Notes: generated from the sequence alone by a model not told the origin. A stretch of 64,000 nt of DNA from Thalassomonas sp. RHCl1 (GCF_947387555.1 NZ_CANDNZ010000005.1:124001-188000), one strand, 5' to 3'; positions 17,016 through 24,913 are shown, counted from the first letter of the stretch. Translations and numbers: made by a program.

Positions 17016-17309
17016 AGTGATAGAAAAAGTTCTGCCCGTCAGTTTACTATAGAAATAAGCCTTCATTTTTCATCGCAGAATGAATAACATAACACCATGA
17101 TTTCAATAGAAACAAAGTATTCACCAAGATGTTTTTAAATTACCAACTAACACCTGTGGTAGATTTATTAATCATAAAGTGAGATCGCTTTATTTTTTTA
17201 AGAGATCTTCGTTTGTTAGAGTTTTCAAACAATTTAATAGCTGTTATCGTAGTTTCAATCAACTTGTTCCGCCCACGAGATATAAAAATTAAAAAAGGTA
17301 TTATGGTAA
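17016..17309. other. A+T-rich upstream region of the borosin operon
   Basis: 294 nt with very high A+T content and no supportable gene. It should hold the promoter for the methyltransferase. Just before the methyltransferase start, an ATG at 17303 opens a 5-codon frame (MVNVR) that ends inside the methyltransferase gene and overlaps its start out of frame. Confidence 0.5.
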
Positions 17310-18098
17310 ATGTCAGGTAATTTAGTATGTGTTGGCATTGGCATGACCTTAGGGGCCCATATTTGTCCAATTGCTAAAAGTTACATTCAGGAAGCTGATG
17401 TGGTTTTTTCGGGTGTTTCTAACGGTATTGTCGAATTATGGATCAAAGAAATGCATAACGATGTACGTAGTTTGCAGCAATATTACAGTGAAGGAAAACC
17501 AAGAACCATTACCTATAAGGAAATGGTCGACGCCATGTTAAGTGAAGTCCGTGCAGGAAAAAAAGTCGTTGGTGCTTTTTACGGCCACCCCGGTGTCTTT
17601 GCTCATGCTCCCCATAAGTCAATCGAATTAGCCAAAGCCGAAGGCTTTGAAGCTAAAATGATCCCGGGCATATCCGCCGAAGACTGCCTTTTTGCCGATC
17701 TGGGTATTGACCCCGGTAAATATGGCTGCGCCCAATATGAAGCCAGCCAATTGATGTTTTACCAGCGAACAATTGATACCTGTGCTTATCTAATCCTCTG
17801 GCAAGTAGGCATTGCAGGCGACCAATCATTAGGAAAGTTCTCCACGACTAAAGCTTACCGCCAAGTTTTGATCGATCTGCTTGCTAAAGATTACCCTATG
17901 GAGCATCAGGTAATTTTATATGAAGCAGCGGTACTACCTATTGAAAATACCCGTATTGAAAAAATTTCTCTGGCAGACTTTCTCAATGCCGAACTATCAC
18001 AGCACACAACTATGGTAATACCACCTGCAAAAAAGATGCAATCTAACGATGCTATTTTAAAGCGTTTAGCTGAACTGGACTCGACGATAACAGAGTAA
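17310..18098 (+). CDS. Borosin-type peptide alpha-N-methyltransferase (split, SonM-like)
   Basis: The 262-residue protein belongs to the tetrapyrrole-methylase (TP) SAM-dependent fold and specifically resembles the borosin backbone N-methyltransferases: LVCVGIGMTLGAHICPIAKSYI at the N-terminus, YGHPGVFA, PGISAEDCLFADLGIDPG, and a C-terminal MVIPPAKK. Candidate catalytic residues Tyr59, Arg65, Tyr69 and Tyr91 have spacings 6, 4 and 22, the same as Tyr66, Arg72, Tyr76 and Tyr98 that I recall from fungal OphMA. There is no fused C-terminal core, so substrate must come in trans, as in the Shewanella oneidensis SonM/SonA pair. The precursor gene follows after 57 nt. It should iteratively methylate backbone amides of that precursor. 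Cobalamin or haem methylases share the fold but not this motif set and would not have this neighbour. Confidence 0.9.
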   Translation: MSGNLVCVGIGMTLGAHICPIAKSYIQEADVVFSGVSNGIVELWIKEMHNDVRSLQQYYSEGKPRTITYKEMVDAMLSEVRAGKKVVGAFYGHPGVFAHAPHKSIELAKAEGFEAKMIPGISAEDCLFADLGIDPGKYGCAQYEASQLMFYQRTIDTCAYLILWQVGIAGDQSLGKFSTTKAYRQVLIDLLAKDYPMEHQVILYEAAVLPIENTRIEKISLADFLNAELSQHTTMVIPPAKKMQSNDAILKRLAELDSTITE

Positions 18099-18155
18099 AG
18101 CAACTAATACCTTTTCAATAGCATTATTTAACCCTAGACAACTCGAGGAATTAAC

Positions 18156-18422
18156 ATGTCTAACATTATTCAACTTTTAGAAAAAATGGGACAGGAAGCT
18201 AATTTACAAGATAAGGACAAATTAGAGCAGGCAATTCAAACAGCCGAATTAGAGCATTCATTAAAAGAGTCCTTATTGAATAAAGATAAATTGACACTGG
18301 AACGCCAGCTCGATATTTGCCCTGACATTGTCGCATTTTTATTCCCAGCTGAAGATGACCAGCCGCAGCAAGAAGATGATGAAGAGCAGAAAGAAGAAAT
18401 TCGTTCTGTTATTAACGGCTAA
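18156..18422 (+). CDS. Borosin precursor peptide (SonA-like)
   Basis: This 88-residue protein is the likely substrate of the adjacent methyltransferase. Its first ~53 residues form a small helical domain: LLEKMGQEANLQD matches by eye the FFTQLGQDAQLMED start of S. oneidensis SonA, and LLNKDKLTLERQLD matches its VMTGDMEKLKTLSG, i.e. the borosin binding domain. After it comes a hydrophobic stretch IVAFLF (residues 58-63) at about the place where SonA carries its methylated residues, then a long acidic linker (about 65-82) and the end RSVING. The methylated core is therefore either 58-63 or the last few residues. The ATG at 18156 follows a GAGGAATTA ribosome site. No Cys-, Ser- or Thr-modifying enzyme is nearby, and no dedicated protease or exporter is seen. 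Confidence 0.8.
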   Translation: MSNIIQLLEKMGQEANLQDKDKLEQAIQTAELEHSLKESLLNKDKLTLERQLDICPDIVAFLFPAEDDQPQQEDDEEQKEEIRSVING

Positions 18423-18439
18423 GAGATAACTGCAATTTA

Positions 18440-20197
18440 ATGAAAGCGATAACTAACATGAAATGTATGTCTTTCGGTTTATTATTGCTTTTGAGCACTA
18501 TTATAACGGTGAAAGCTGAAAATAGTGCTCATCTATCAAAAACCTTAGCAGAAAAATTGAAATACGCGGATCAAATAAGAAGCAGTGACCCGGAATTATC
18601 AAATACCTTACTACTTGAGCTGCAAAAGCAAAAAGAGCAACTGACCTTAGAGCAACAATTTTATCTAAAATATTTATTAGCCTATCAACTGACTTTTCAG
18701 GGCAACCCTGGCGAAGGGCTAAAACTGTTTAAAGAGCTGACCGAGTCCAAGGCCAGTAAATCACTAAAATTTCGAGCCAGCATTACCATAATTAACACTC
18801 TGGCAAATACCCAAAAGTGGAATGAAGGTTTAACCTACTTATCAAAGGCATTGGAACTTCTGCCTTCTATAGAAAACAAAGAAATAATGCAAACAGGTCT
18901 AATGGTTGCGGCTAACTTTTATAACCAGCTGGGACAATATGATCTGGGGTATAAATATGCAGAGAAACTAAGCCTTTTACCTATAAATGACCGCAACCTG
19001 TGTCTGAGCAAGGGCGTGATTATAGAAGCTAAAATTAATCTCGAACTCTTAACAGAAAACAGCAGTGAAATTAAACAAGGCATTGAAATTTGCGACAAAG
19101 TTGGTGAAAGCTTAATGAGTAGCTTCATCCGCTCATTTCTCATTCGTTTGCATATCAGCAACCAACAAGCAGATAAAGCTTTAAATATTTTATTGCCTAA
19201 CCTTAAGGTTGCTGAAAACAGTCATTACCCTCGCTTAATCATTATTTTTTACTCATCTATAGCAAAAGCATACAGCCTAAAACAAAACTATATAGAAAGT
19301 GAAAAATATGCACTTAAAACCATTGCCCGGGCAGAGCTTTTAGGGGCATCACAACCTGTAGTCCAAGCATATGAAATACTGTATCAAATTGCAGAGCAGC
19401 GAAAAGACTTTAAATTAGCACTTGAATATCATGTTAAATACACCAAGGCTAACAAAACCTATTTGGATAATATCAAAACCAAGCATCTCGCCTATCAGTT
19501 AGCAGAGCATCAGGCTATTGAACAGGAAACCCGCATTCAATTATTGGATGAACAAAACAAACTCTTACGGGTGGAGCAAGACCTTGCACAAGCAGAAGCA
19601 GAAAACAATAAACTTTTTATTTCACTGCTGATCGCCTTATCCACCCTGTTGATATTTTGGGCCTATAAAAGCCGGTTAACGCAAAAACGCTTAAGGCAAA
19701 TGGCAGAATATGATGCCCTGACCGGTATTTATAACCGCGGCCACTTTACCCAGCTGGCATTAAGCTCGCTGGAATATTGCCAAAACAGTAACCTGCCGTT
19801 AAGTTGTATCTTGTTTGATTTGGATAAATTTAAAAACATTAACGACAGCTACGGCCATACCTGCGGCGATTGGGTACTGAAAAAAACCGCCGATGTCTGT
19901 CGTAATATCGGACGGAAAAATGATATTTTTGTCCGTCTTGGCGGGGAAGAATTTTGTATCTTGTTACCCGGCTGTGATCTGCCAACCGCAAAAGAGTTTG
20001 CCGAACTTTGCCGCCGGGAAATTGCTGCAATAGATTGCACAGAATCCGGTGCTAACTTTAATGTTACCGCAAGTTTTGGTATCACAACGGCCCAGCTTTC
20101 CGGTTTTGATCTCGATAAAATTATCGCCGACGCCGACCAGGCCATGTATTTATCCAAAAATAACGGCCGCAACCAAGTCACGCTGTTTACCCCCTAA
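18440..20197 (+). CDS. Periplasmic TPR sensor with membrane-anchored GGDEF diguanylate cyclase
   Basis: The 585-residue product starts with a signal peptide (CMSFGLLLLLSTIITVKA), followed by about 340 residues of TPR-like helical repeats, a coiled coil (LAEHQAIEQETRIQLLDEQNKL), one membrane helix near 391-412 and a cytoplasmic GGDEF domain. The cyclase signature is intact in the GGEEF form (VRLGGEEFCILLPG), with YDALTGIYNRGHF at its start. It should make cyclic di-GMP in response to a periplasmic protein or peptide contact. The gene begins 18 nt after the borosin precursor stop, so it is probably in the same transcript. A second protein of similar TPR-TM layout without the cyclase motif lies at 27.9 kb. 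Confidence 0.9.
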   Translation: MKAITNMKCMSFGLLLLLSTIITVKAENSAHLSKTLAEKLKYADQIRSSDPELSNTLLLELQKQKEQLTLEQQFYLKYLLAYQLTFQGNPGEGLKLFKELTESKASKSLKFRASITIINTLANTQKWNEGLTYLSKALELLPSIENKEIMQTGLMVAANFYNQLGQYDLGYKYAEKLSLLPINDRNLCLSKGVIIEAKINLELLTENSSEIKQGIEICDKVGESLMSSFIRSFLIRLHISNQQADKALNILLPNLKVAENSHYPRLIIIFYSSIAKAYSLKQNYIESEKYALKTIARAELLGASQPVVQAYEILYQIAEQRKDFKLALEYHVKYTKANKTYLDNIKTKHLAYQLAEHQAIEQETRIQLLDEQNKLLRVEQDLAQAEAENNKLFISLLIALSTLLIFWAYKSRLTQKRLRQMAEYDALTGIYNRGHFTQLALSSLEYCQNSNLPLSCILFDLDKFKNINDSYGHTCGDWVLKKTADVCRNIGRKNDIFVRLGGEEFCILLPGCDLPTAKEFAELCRREIAAIDCTESGANFNVTASFGITTAQLSGFDLDKIIADADQAMYLSKNNGRNQVTLFTP

Positions 20198-20273
20198 TTT
20201 TTCAGGGACACCAGCCTTAAGCACTTGCCAATATCAGCAGATACCCGGACTCAACTCATCCCTGAAAAGGGGG
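20191..20273. repeat. Long-loop inverted repeat between convergent genes
   Basis: TTTTCAGGGA (20199-20208) pairs with TCCCTGAAAA (20259-20268), with CCCC/GGGG extending the stem outside a small bulge. The loop is 50 nt. It lies between the ends of the TPR-GGDEF gene (+) and the GST gene (-) and may terminate both, though neither side has a clean T tract after the stem. Confidence 0.45.
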
Positions 20274-20283
20274 ATAGCGGGTA

Positions 20284-20946
20284 TTAACTGCTGAAATAAC
20301 CTTCACAATAAATAGGCTCTAACGCATAAGCTTGTGTTAACCATTCTTGTACATAGGGCCGCTTAAGGAGACGCTCTACCCACTGGGCAACTAATGGATA
20401 ATCTTCCCCCACCCTATGATGAGCGGTTAACCTCAATACCGAAGGCACTAAAGCAATATCCGCTAACGAATACTCTCCCAGCAAATATGCTCCCCCTGTG
20501 GATTCCAGGTGCTGTTGCCAGATACCATAAATCCATTCGGCGCTGCTAATTTCATCGGCGCTCAGTTGCTTTTTTTCTTTATAAAAGGCACTTTCAAATG
20601 ACAAACAGGGACATAGCTTGCCTAAAGTGGAATGTTGCCAGGCCACCAGCGCACGCGCCCGGGCCCTGAGTTTAATATCCTGCGGCAATAAAGAGCCGTC
20701 CCCAAGCTCATTGGCATACTCCATAATAGCGGAAGAATCGAAAATCACGGTTTCATCATCCACCAATACCGGCACCGCTGCCGGCGGGGAAAAGGAGCCG
20801 ATCTCGGCCAGGTTTTGCCAGCGCTGGGGCCGCCTGATATCTATCATCACTTCTTCAAAGTCGATATTTTGTTCTCGAAGGGCAAGCCAGGCGCGAAACG
20901 CCCAGCTAGATGCATTGCGATTGCCACTATAGAGTATTCTGCTCAT
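20284..20946 (-). CDS. Glutathione S-transferase family protein
   Basis: The 220-residue product has the two GST domains: an N-terminal thioredoxin-like part (ILYSGNRNASSWAFRAWLALREQNIDFEEV, then VPVLVDDETVIFDSSAIMEYANEL with the cis-Pro and the ESxAI-type glutathione site, here DSSAI) and an all-helical C-terminal domain with LLGEYSLADIALVPSVLRL. Ser or Tyr near residue 13 would activate glutathione. It is probably a detoxification enzyme of the maleylacetoacetate-isomerase/zeta-like group; the substrate is unknown. A clear AAGGAAC ribosome site precedes the ATG. An Lrp-type regulator is divergent from it 152 nt away and may control it. Confidence 0.87.
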   Translation of the reverse strand: MSRILYSGNRNASSWAFRAWLALREQNIDFEEVMIDIRRPQRWQNLAEIGSFSPPAAVPVLVDDETVIFDSSAIMEYANELGDGSLLPQDIKLRARARALVAWQHSTLGKLCPCLSFESAFYKEKKQLSADEISSAEWIYGIWQQHLESTGGAYLLGEYSLADIALVPSVLRLTAHHRVGEDYPLVAQWVERLLKRPYVQEWLTQAYALEPIYCEGYFSS

Positions 20947-21098
20947 TTTTGTTCCTTTTAATTACCTTAGCGAATGCCGCCAGGTTTATATTTCTGCTTA
21001 TTATCTTACCGACACAGAATTAGCCATGCGCCGCAAAACCAGCGTTTAAAAGTATGTTAAACTGCAATTTTTGACTTAAATCGCATAATTTATTCACC

Positions 21099-21551
21099 AT
21101 GGATAATTTTGATAAAAAAATTCTCGAATCTTTACAGCAAAACAATCGCCTCTCCAGCCTGGAGCTGGGAGAAAAAATAGGCTTATCGGCTACTGCCTGC
21201 CAGCGCAGATTAAAGAAATTGCGCCAAAGTGACGTGATCCGTAAAGAAGTTGCGGTATTAAATCCGGTAACATTTGCTAACTATGTCACGGTTATAGTCG
21301 AAGTGATGATGAAACAAGGAGGTATGGAGAGTATCGAAAACTTCAAGCAACGCATGTTGGCGCATCAAAATATTCAGCAGTGTTATTATCTTGCCGGCAA
21401 TATTGATTTTATTGTCGTGATCACCGCCCCCAACATGGCAGCCTACGAGCAGTTAACCAAGCCCCTGTTTTTATGCGATAAAAACATACTAAAATTCCAT
21501 TCAAATGTGGTAATGGACAATGTCAAAGCAGGTTTAAACATCCCTGTTTAA
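21099..21551 (+). CDS. Lrp/AsnC family transcriptional regulator
   Basis: The 150-residue product has the AsnC-type helix-turn-helix (FDKKILESLQQNNRLSSLELGEKIGLSATACQRRLKKLRQSDVI) and the RAM ligand-binding domain (VTVIVEVMMKQGG, then NIQQCYYLAGNIDFIVVI). Such proteins form dimers or octamers and sense amino acids. The effector here is not visible. It is divergent from the GST gene and may regulate that gene and itself. A second candidate target is not apparent nearby. Downstream lies the convergent Mor-like gene. Confidence 0.92.
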   Translation: MDNFDKKILESLQQNNRLSSLELGEKIGLSATACQRRLKKLRQSDVIRKEVAVLNPVTFANYVTVIVEVMMKQGGMESIENFKQRMLAHQNIQQCYYLAGNIDFIVVITAPNMAAYEQLTKPLFLCDKNILKFHSNVVMDNVKAGLNIPV

Positions 21552-21636
21552 ATGAAATTATCAGCTGCAAGCTCCCGGTTTGATAGATATGGTACAGCCG
21601 GCAAAGTGAAACCCGGGGTAAGCCCCTCGGTAGCAA

Positions 21637-22014
21637 TTATGCCTGTATGCCCCTTTGCTTTAAAATACGTCTGATATTAGGGATCCCGGTTTTAAATTTT
21701 TGTGCCAGCTCCGGCAAAGTTTTCCCCTGGTCATTCTCTTCACAGATACTGATATTTCGGTATTTGGTCAACAGGGATTTCGGCACCCAGATATCGCCGC
21801 AACCAAAATGCTCCACCAGTTTCATGGCGGCAGTTAAACCAACGGCATTTATTATCGCCTTACTCGGCGCTCTGGCCGGTATATAAAGATAACTGGCACT
21901 AAAAACCCGCTCAAGCGCTAATGTAGCATTAACACCGATCACATCAATCAGCTCCTGTTCACATACACGGCTGCTTTTTTTGCTGTTATTACTTTGGGGA
22001 TTATTTGCTGTCAT
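21637..22014 (-). CDS. Mor-like (phage Mu middle operon regulator type) DNA-binding protein
   Basis: The 125-residue product matches the Mor/C activator layout of Mu-like phages by eye: a helical dimerisation part (LIDVIGVNATLALERVF, then VGLTAAMKLVEHFGCGDIWVPKS) and a C-terminal helix-turn-helix (TLPELAQKFKTGIPNIRRILKQRG). A polar leader of about 18 residues precedes it. AAGGAAAT lies 5 nt upstream of the ATG. It is back to back with an S24-type repressor gene, with several GTTTAG-type sites between them, so the pair looks like a phage-type genetic switch. No structural phage genes are present, so it may be a domesticated regulator or a prophage remnant. Confidence 0.65.
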   Translation of the reverse strand: MTANNPQSNNSKKSSRVCEQELIDVIGVNATLALERVFSASYLYIPARAPSKAIINAVGLTAAMKLVEHFGCGDIWVPKSLLTKYRNISICEENDQGKTLPELAQKFKTGIPNIRRILKQRGIQA

Positions 22015-22123
22015 GGTATTTCCTTATGTTACTACGGTTTTAAATGGCAACAGCGTTTGTTTAGGCAGATAAATTAACTTCTCTTCACCCTAGCAAAGGG
22101 GAATTCGCTAACAGTCAACAAAT

Positions 22124-22301
22124 CTAAACCACCATTCAAGTCTGCTAAACCAATAATTACGTATTTTATTGCCGAATTATTGGCTTCAATAGACAAACTG
22201 CTGTTTATAATTTTTTTTGTTTAGTTTAGAATGGCAGAAAGTTTAGCGAGATAAACTTACATTGTCCAGCACAAAAGTTTAGAAAACAAAACAAAGTTTA
22301 G
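22124..22301. promoter_or_regulatory. Operator array of GTTTAG repeats
   Basis: GTTTAG occurs at 22219, 22224, 22241, 22277 and 22296 on the plus strand, and as CTAAAC at 22124 and 22145. The centre is a perfect dyad AAGTTTA-gcgaga-TAAACTT (22239-22258). The array fills the gap between the divergent Mor-like gene and the S24 repressor and reaches to 11 nt before the repressor start. It is most simply read as the binding region of the repressor, able to control both genes. Confidence 0.7.
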
Positions 22302-22312
22302 AGTTGAGAACT

Positions 22313-22945
22313 ATGAGCATAGCATCACGTATAAAAGCAAGAATGGATGAGAAAAAGTTACGCGCCGTGGATCTGGTGAAATTAACCGGGGTTTCCAAAG
22401 GCACGGTGAGCCAATGGTTAAACGATATCGCCAAACCCAGAGGAGAAAACCTGCTAAAGCTGGCAGATGCCCTGGCCTGCAAGGTTGACTGGTTATTGCT
22501 CGGCAAAGGTATTAAGGATGTCGATTTGGCCCCCAATGTTGAGCCCGGGCCGGAAATTAAAGGCCATTACCCCCTGATCAGTTGGGTACAGGCCGGTGCC
22601 TGGTCGGCTATTTATGAAATAGATGTACTGGAGGCGGAAAGTTTTCCCTGCCCGGTTAAATGCAGCAGCCAAACTTTTGTGCTCAGCGTTCAGGGGATCA
22701 GCATGGAGCCTGTCTTTCGCGAAGGGGATCTGATCTTCGTCGACCCCCTGGCAGAGTCCCACCACGGCTCCTATATCGTCGCCAGGTTAGAAGATCAAAA
22801 TGAAGCCACTTTTAAGCAGCTGATTATCGAGCAAGGGAAAAAATATCTCAAACCGGCCAATCCCAACTGGCCGGAGCAAATTATTCCCATCACCAGCGAC
22901 TGCTCTATCGTCGGTACCGTGGTCTTTGCCGGCAAGATATTTTAA
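22313..22945 (+). CDS. Phage-type repressor, HTH plus S24 (LexA-like) peptidase
   Basis: The 210-residue protein has a Cro/CI-type helix-turn-helix (KLRAVDLVKLTGVSKGTVSQWLNDIAKP) and a C-terminal S24 domain. VQGISMEPVFREGDLIFVDP provides the Ser nucleophile region (SMEP), and GSYIVARL with the following EATFKQL provides the Lys. The cleavage pair is probably the Ala-Gly in SWVQAGAWSA. It should repress by dimer binding and self-cleave with RecA after DNA damage. The start is the ATG at 22313; a TTG at 22304 would add three residues. The promoter region carries the GTTTAG array, which suggests autoregulation and control of the divergent Mor-like activator. It is followed by a strong hairpin. 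Confidence 0.93.
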   Translation: MSIASRIKARMDEKKLRAVDLVKLTGVSKGTVSQWLNDIAKPRGENLLKLADALACKVDWLLLGKGIKDVDLAPNVEPGPEIKGHYPLISWVQAGAWSAIYEIDVLEAESFPCPVKCSSQTFVLSVQGISMEPVFREGDLIFVDPLAESHHGSYIVARLEDQNEATFKQLIIEQGKKYLKPANPNWPEQIIPITSDCSIVGTVVFAGKIF

Positions 22946-22972
22946 AAGCCCAAATAAAAGATTCACAAGAAA

Positions 22973-23004
22973 AAGCCGGTAATCCCTTTCGGGGTTACCG
23001 GCTT
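22973..23004 (-). terminator. Intrinsic terminator shared by convergent genes
   Basis: AAGCCGGTAATCCC and GGGGTTACCGGCTT form a 14-bp stem (one wobble) around a TTTC loop. On the minus strand it is followed by TTTTTCTT, fitting termination of the M20 peptidase transcript. On the plus strand the tail is weaker, but the stem could also end the repressor transcript. Confidence 0.85.
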
Positions 23005-23031
23005 CTTCACACCTTAACGCGAAACAAGTCA

Positions 23032-24588
23032 TTATTTCGCTAGTTCAATCATCACCGCGGTATACATTTTCAGGTTGAGTTTAAACTGCGCTTCGCTGAT
23101 AAACTCATGCTCAGAGTGTCCGCTATAAACTTTTCCCGGCATTGACGGGCCGAAACTGACGGCATTGGGAAAAAGTTTAGAGTTGGTAGAACCTCCGATA
23201 GCAATAGGCTGCGGATTTTTCATCCCGGTATAATGGGAGAATATCGACAGCAGGGTCTTGGCATGAGGCGCATCTTTTTGCACAAAAGGCTCGCTTATAC
23301 TGGTACTTATATTTAACAGCGCCACTTTATTTGCCTGCTGCCAGTTATCCAGTGCAGCCCGGATCTCCTGCTCAAGTTGTCCGGTTGATTTACCCTGCGG
23401 CCGGCGCAGGTTAATATTTAACGCTATGCCGTCACCTGCTTGTTTAAGTACCGTAGGCTGCACTGTCATCGGTCCCATAAAATCGTCCCGATAGGCAATA
23501 TCGCCAAACTTTTTCCCGTATAAGCCAGTGCCCAGATAGTCATTTACAAAATTCACCAAAGCGCCGCTGGCATTATTGGGCCAGCGAATATCCGCTAATA
23601 ATGCAGACAAATGGGTAATGGCATTTACACCGAATTCCGGTTTTGAGGAATGAGCCGAGGTCCCCGAGGCCTTAATGGTTAATTGCCGGCCCTTTGAGGA
23701 GAAAGCAAACTCCAGGGTTTTATAATCGAGTGCTTTTGCTTTTAACCGGTTGACGAGCCCCGCACTGGCATTTTCTATCACAACAGCGGCATCCTCGGGG
23801 ATCTGGCTGCCAAAAAAACCACCGCTGAAGTGGCTTAAATAAGGCAAGTTACAGGTAACTTTTTTATCGGGGAAGGTCATTTCAATGCTGCCGTAACCTT
23901 TCTCTGCCGTCACAATCGGATATTCAGAGTCCAGGGTGATATTCACGCCGGGCAATTCATGACCCTTGATGAAGTCTTCCAGCGGCGCCCAGTCAGACTC
24001 CTCTGCCATATAAACATATAACTCAATACGCTTATTCAGGGAAATGCCGGCATCCTTGATAGCTTTCATGGCGTACAGGGCCGATGAAATAGGCCCTTTA
24101 TCATCTTCCGTTCCCCGGCCTATGATATTCCCCGGCTCAGAGGTCATATCCAGCTCAAACGGCGACTTAGCCCATTTTATCGGATCCGCCGGTTGCACAT
24201 CGCCATGAGTCACGATACCAAAGCGTTCATGCCCTTTGCCTAAACCAATCACGACCACAGCGCCATGATCGGTATAATCCAGCCCCAGCAGTTTTGCCTG
24301 CCGCGCCAGCTCTGCTTTAAAAGCCTTATGGACCGGGTTATCAAACACCGAGATCCCTTCACGGGCAACGGTATTAAACTTAACCAGCTCTCCCAGACTG
24401 TTCACCATATCATCGTAATAGTTCTCTACCGCGTAGCGGGCAGTTTTATCGGCTAAAGCACTGATCGTATTTGCCTGTACAGAAGGCGTTAAACTTAAAG
24501 CACAGCCGAGCAACCAGGCGCCGGTGGAAAACAGTTTTATTTTTTTATTTAGCATATTCAATTTTTTCAACGAACCTTCTCCAAACAT
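23032..24588 (-). CDS. M20 family dipeptidase (PepV-like), exported
   Basis: The product of up to 518 residues has a signal peptide (FSTGAWLLGCALSLTPSVQA) and the M20 zinc peptidase layout: HGDVQPADP (metal His and catalytic Asp region), GRGTEDDKGP (bridging Asp), the EESD pair (VYMAEESDWAPLEDF, general base and metal), and a C-terminal SGHSEHEFISEAQF with the last metal His. The order and the inserted lid domain fit the PepV/dipeptidase branch. It is probably periplasmic and cleaves dipeptides or beta-alanyl peptides. The ATG at 24588 has GGAG 9 nt upstream; an internal ATG at 24555 gives a more usual signal peptide. A LysR gene is divergent beyond a small Cys-containing frame. Confidence 0.9.
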   Translation of the reverse strand: MFGEGSLKKLNMLNKKIKLFSTGAWLLGCALSLTPSVQANTISALADKTARYAVENYYDDMVNSLGELVKFNTVAREGISVFDNPVHKAFKAELARQAKLLGLDYTDHGAVVVIGLGKGHERFGIVTHGDVQPADPIKWAKSPFELDMTSEPGNIIGRGTEDDKGPISSALYAMKAIKDAGISLNKRIELYVYMAEESDWAPLEDFIKGHELPGVNITLDSEYPIVTAEKGYGSIEMTFPDKKVTCNLPYLSHFSGGFFGSQIPEDAAVVIENASAGLVNRLKAKALDYKTLEFAFSSKGRQLTIKASGTSAHSSKPEFGVNAITHLSALLADIRWPNNASGALVNFVNDYLGTGLYGKKFGDIAYRDDFMGPMTVQPTVLKQAGDGIALNINLRRPQGKSTGQLEQEIRAALDNWQQANKVALLNISTSISEPFVQKDAPHAKTLLSIFSHYTGMKNPQPIAIGGSTNSKLFPNAVSFGPSMPGKVYSGHSEHEFISEAQFKLNLKMYTAVMIELAK

Positions 24589-24664
24589 CTCATCACTCCA
24601 AGTGGCGATTTTTCTGCCCGATACGCTTATTCACCTTGCCCGGGCAATCTTTTTTGCTCACCGG

Positions 24665-24820
24665 CTATTTATGCAAGCCAACACAGCATAAGCCTAACTT
24701 ATTAGCAACTTTAGCAAGCCAGCGCTGGTAATCATGACTTTTATGACTGGCATTATCAGGGCAAACCTTGCCAAGCTCAACAGAGCACAAACAGTTATCA
24801 CTTGATTTATTTACTTTCAT
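24665..24820 (-). CDS. Small Cys-containing protein of unknown function
   Basis: A 51-residue frame starts at an ATG preceded by GAGG at 8 nt. It holds CLCSVELGKVC and a C-terminal LGLCC, with an acid/His-rich centre (CPDNASHKSHDYQRWL). The Cys spacing could bind metal or form disulphides. It lies between the M20 peptidase and LysR genes on the peptidase strand, 76 nt upstream of the peptidase start. The good ribosome site and non-random composition favour a real gene, but no family is recognised. Confidence 0.45.
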   Translation of the reverse strand: MKVNKSSDNCLCSVELGKVCPDNASHKSHDYQRWLAKVANKLGLCCVGLHK

Positions 24821-24913
24821 CCGGGTATCCTCATTGCGAAAACATAGCCAGTTTACGAAAGGTTTCTTTGACAAACCAACAATAGATCTAAACAGATAAT
24901 ATAAGTACAACTT

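Noticed and set aside
21637-22945. Prophage
   Set aside because: Only two regulatory genes are phage-like. No integrase, structural gene or attachment repeat is seen, and neighbours on both sides are ordinary.
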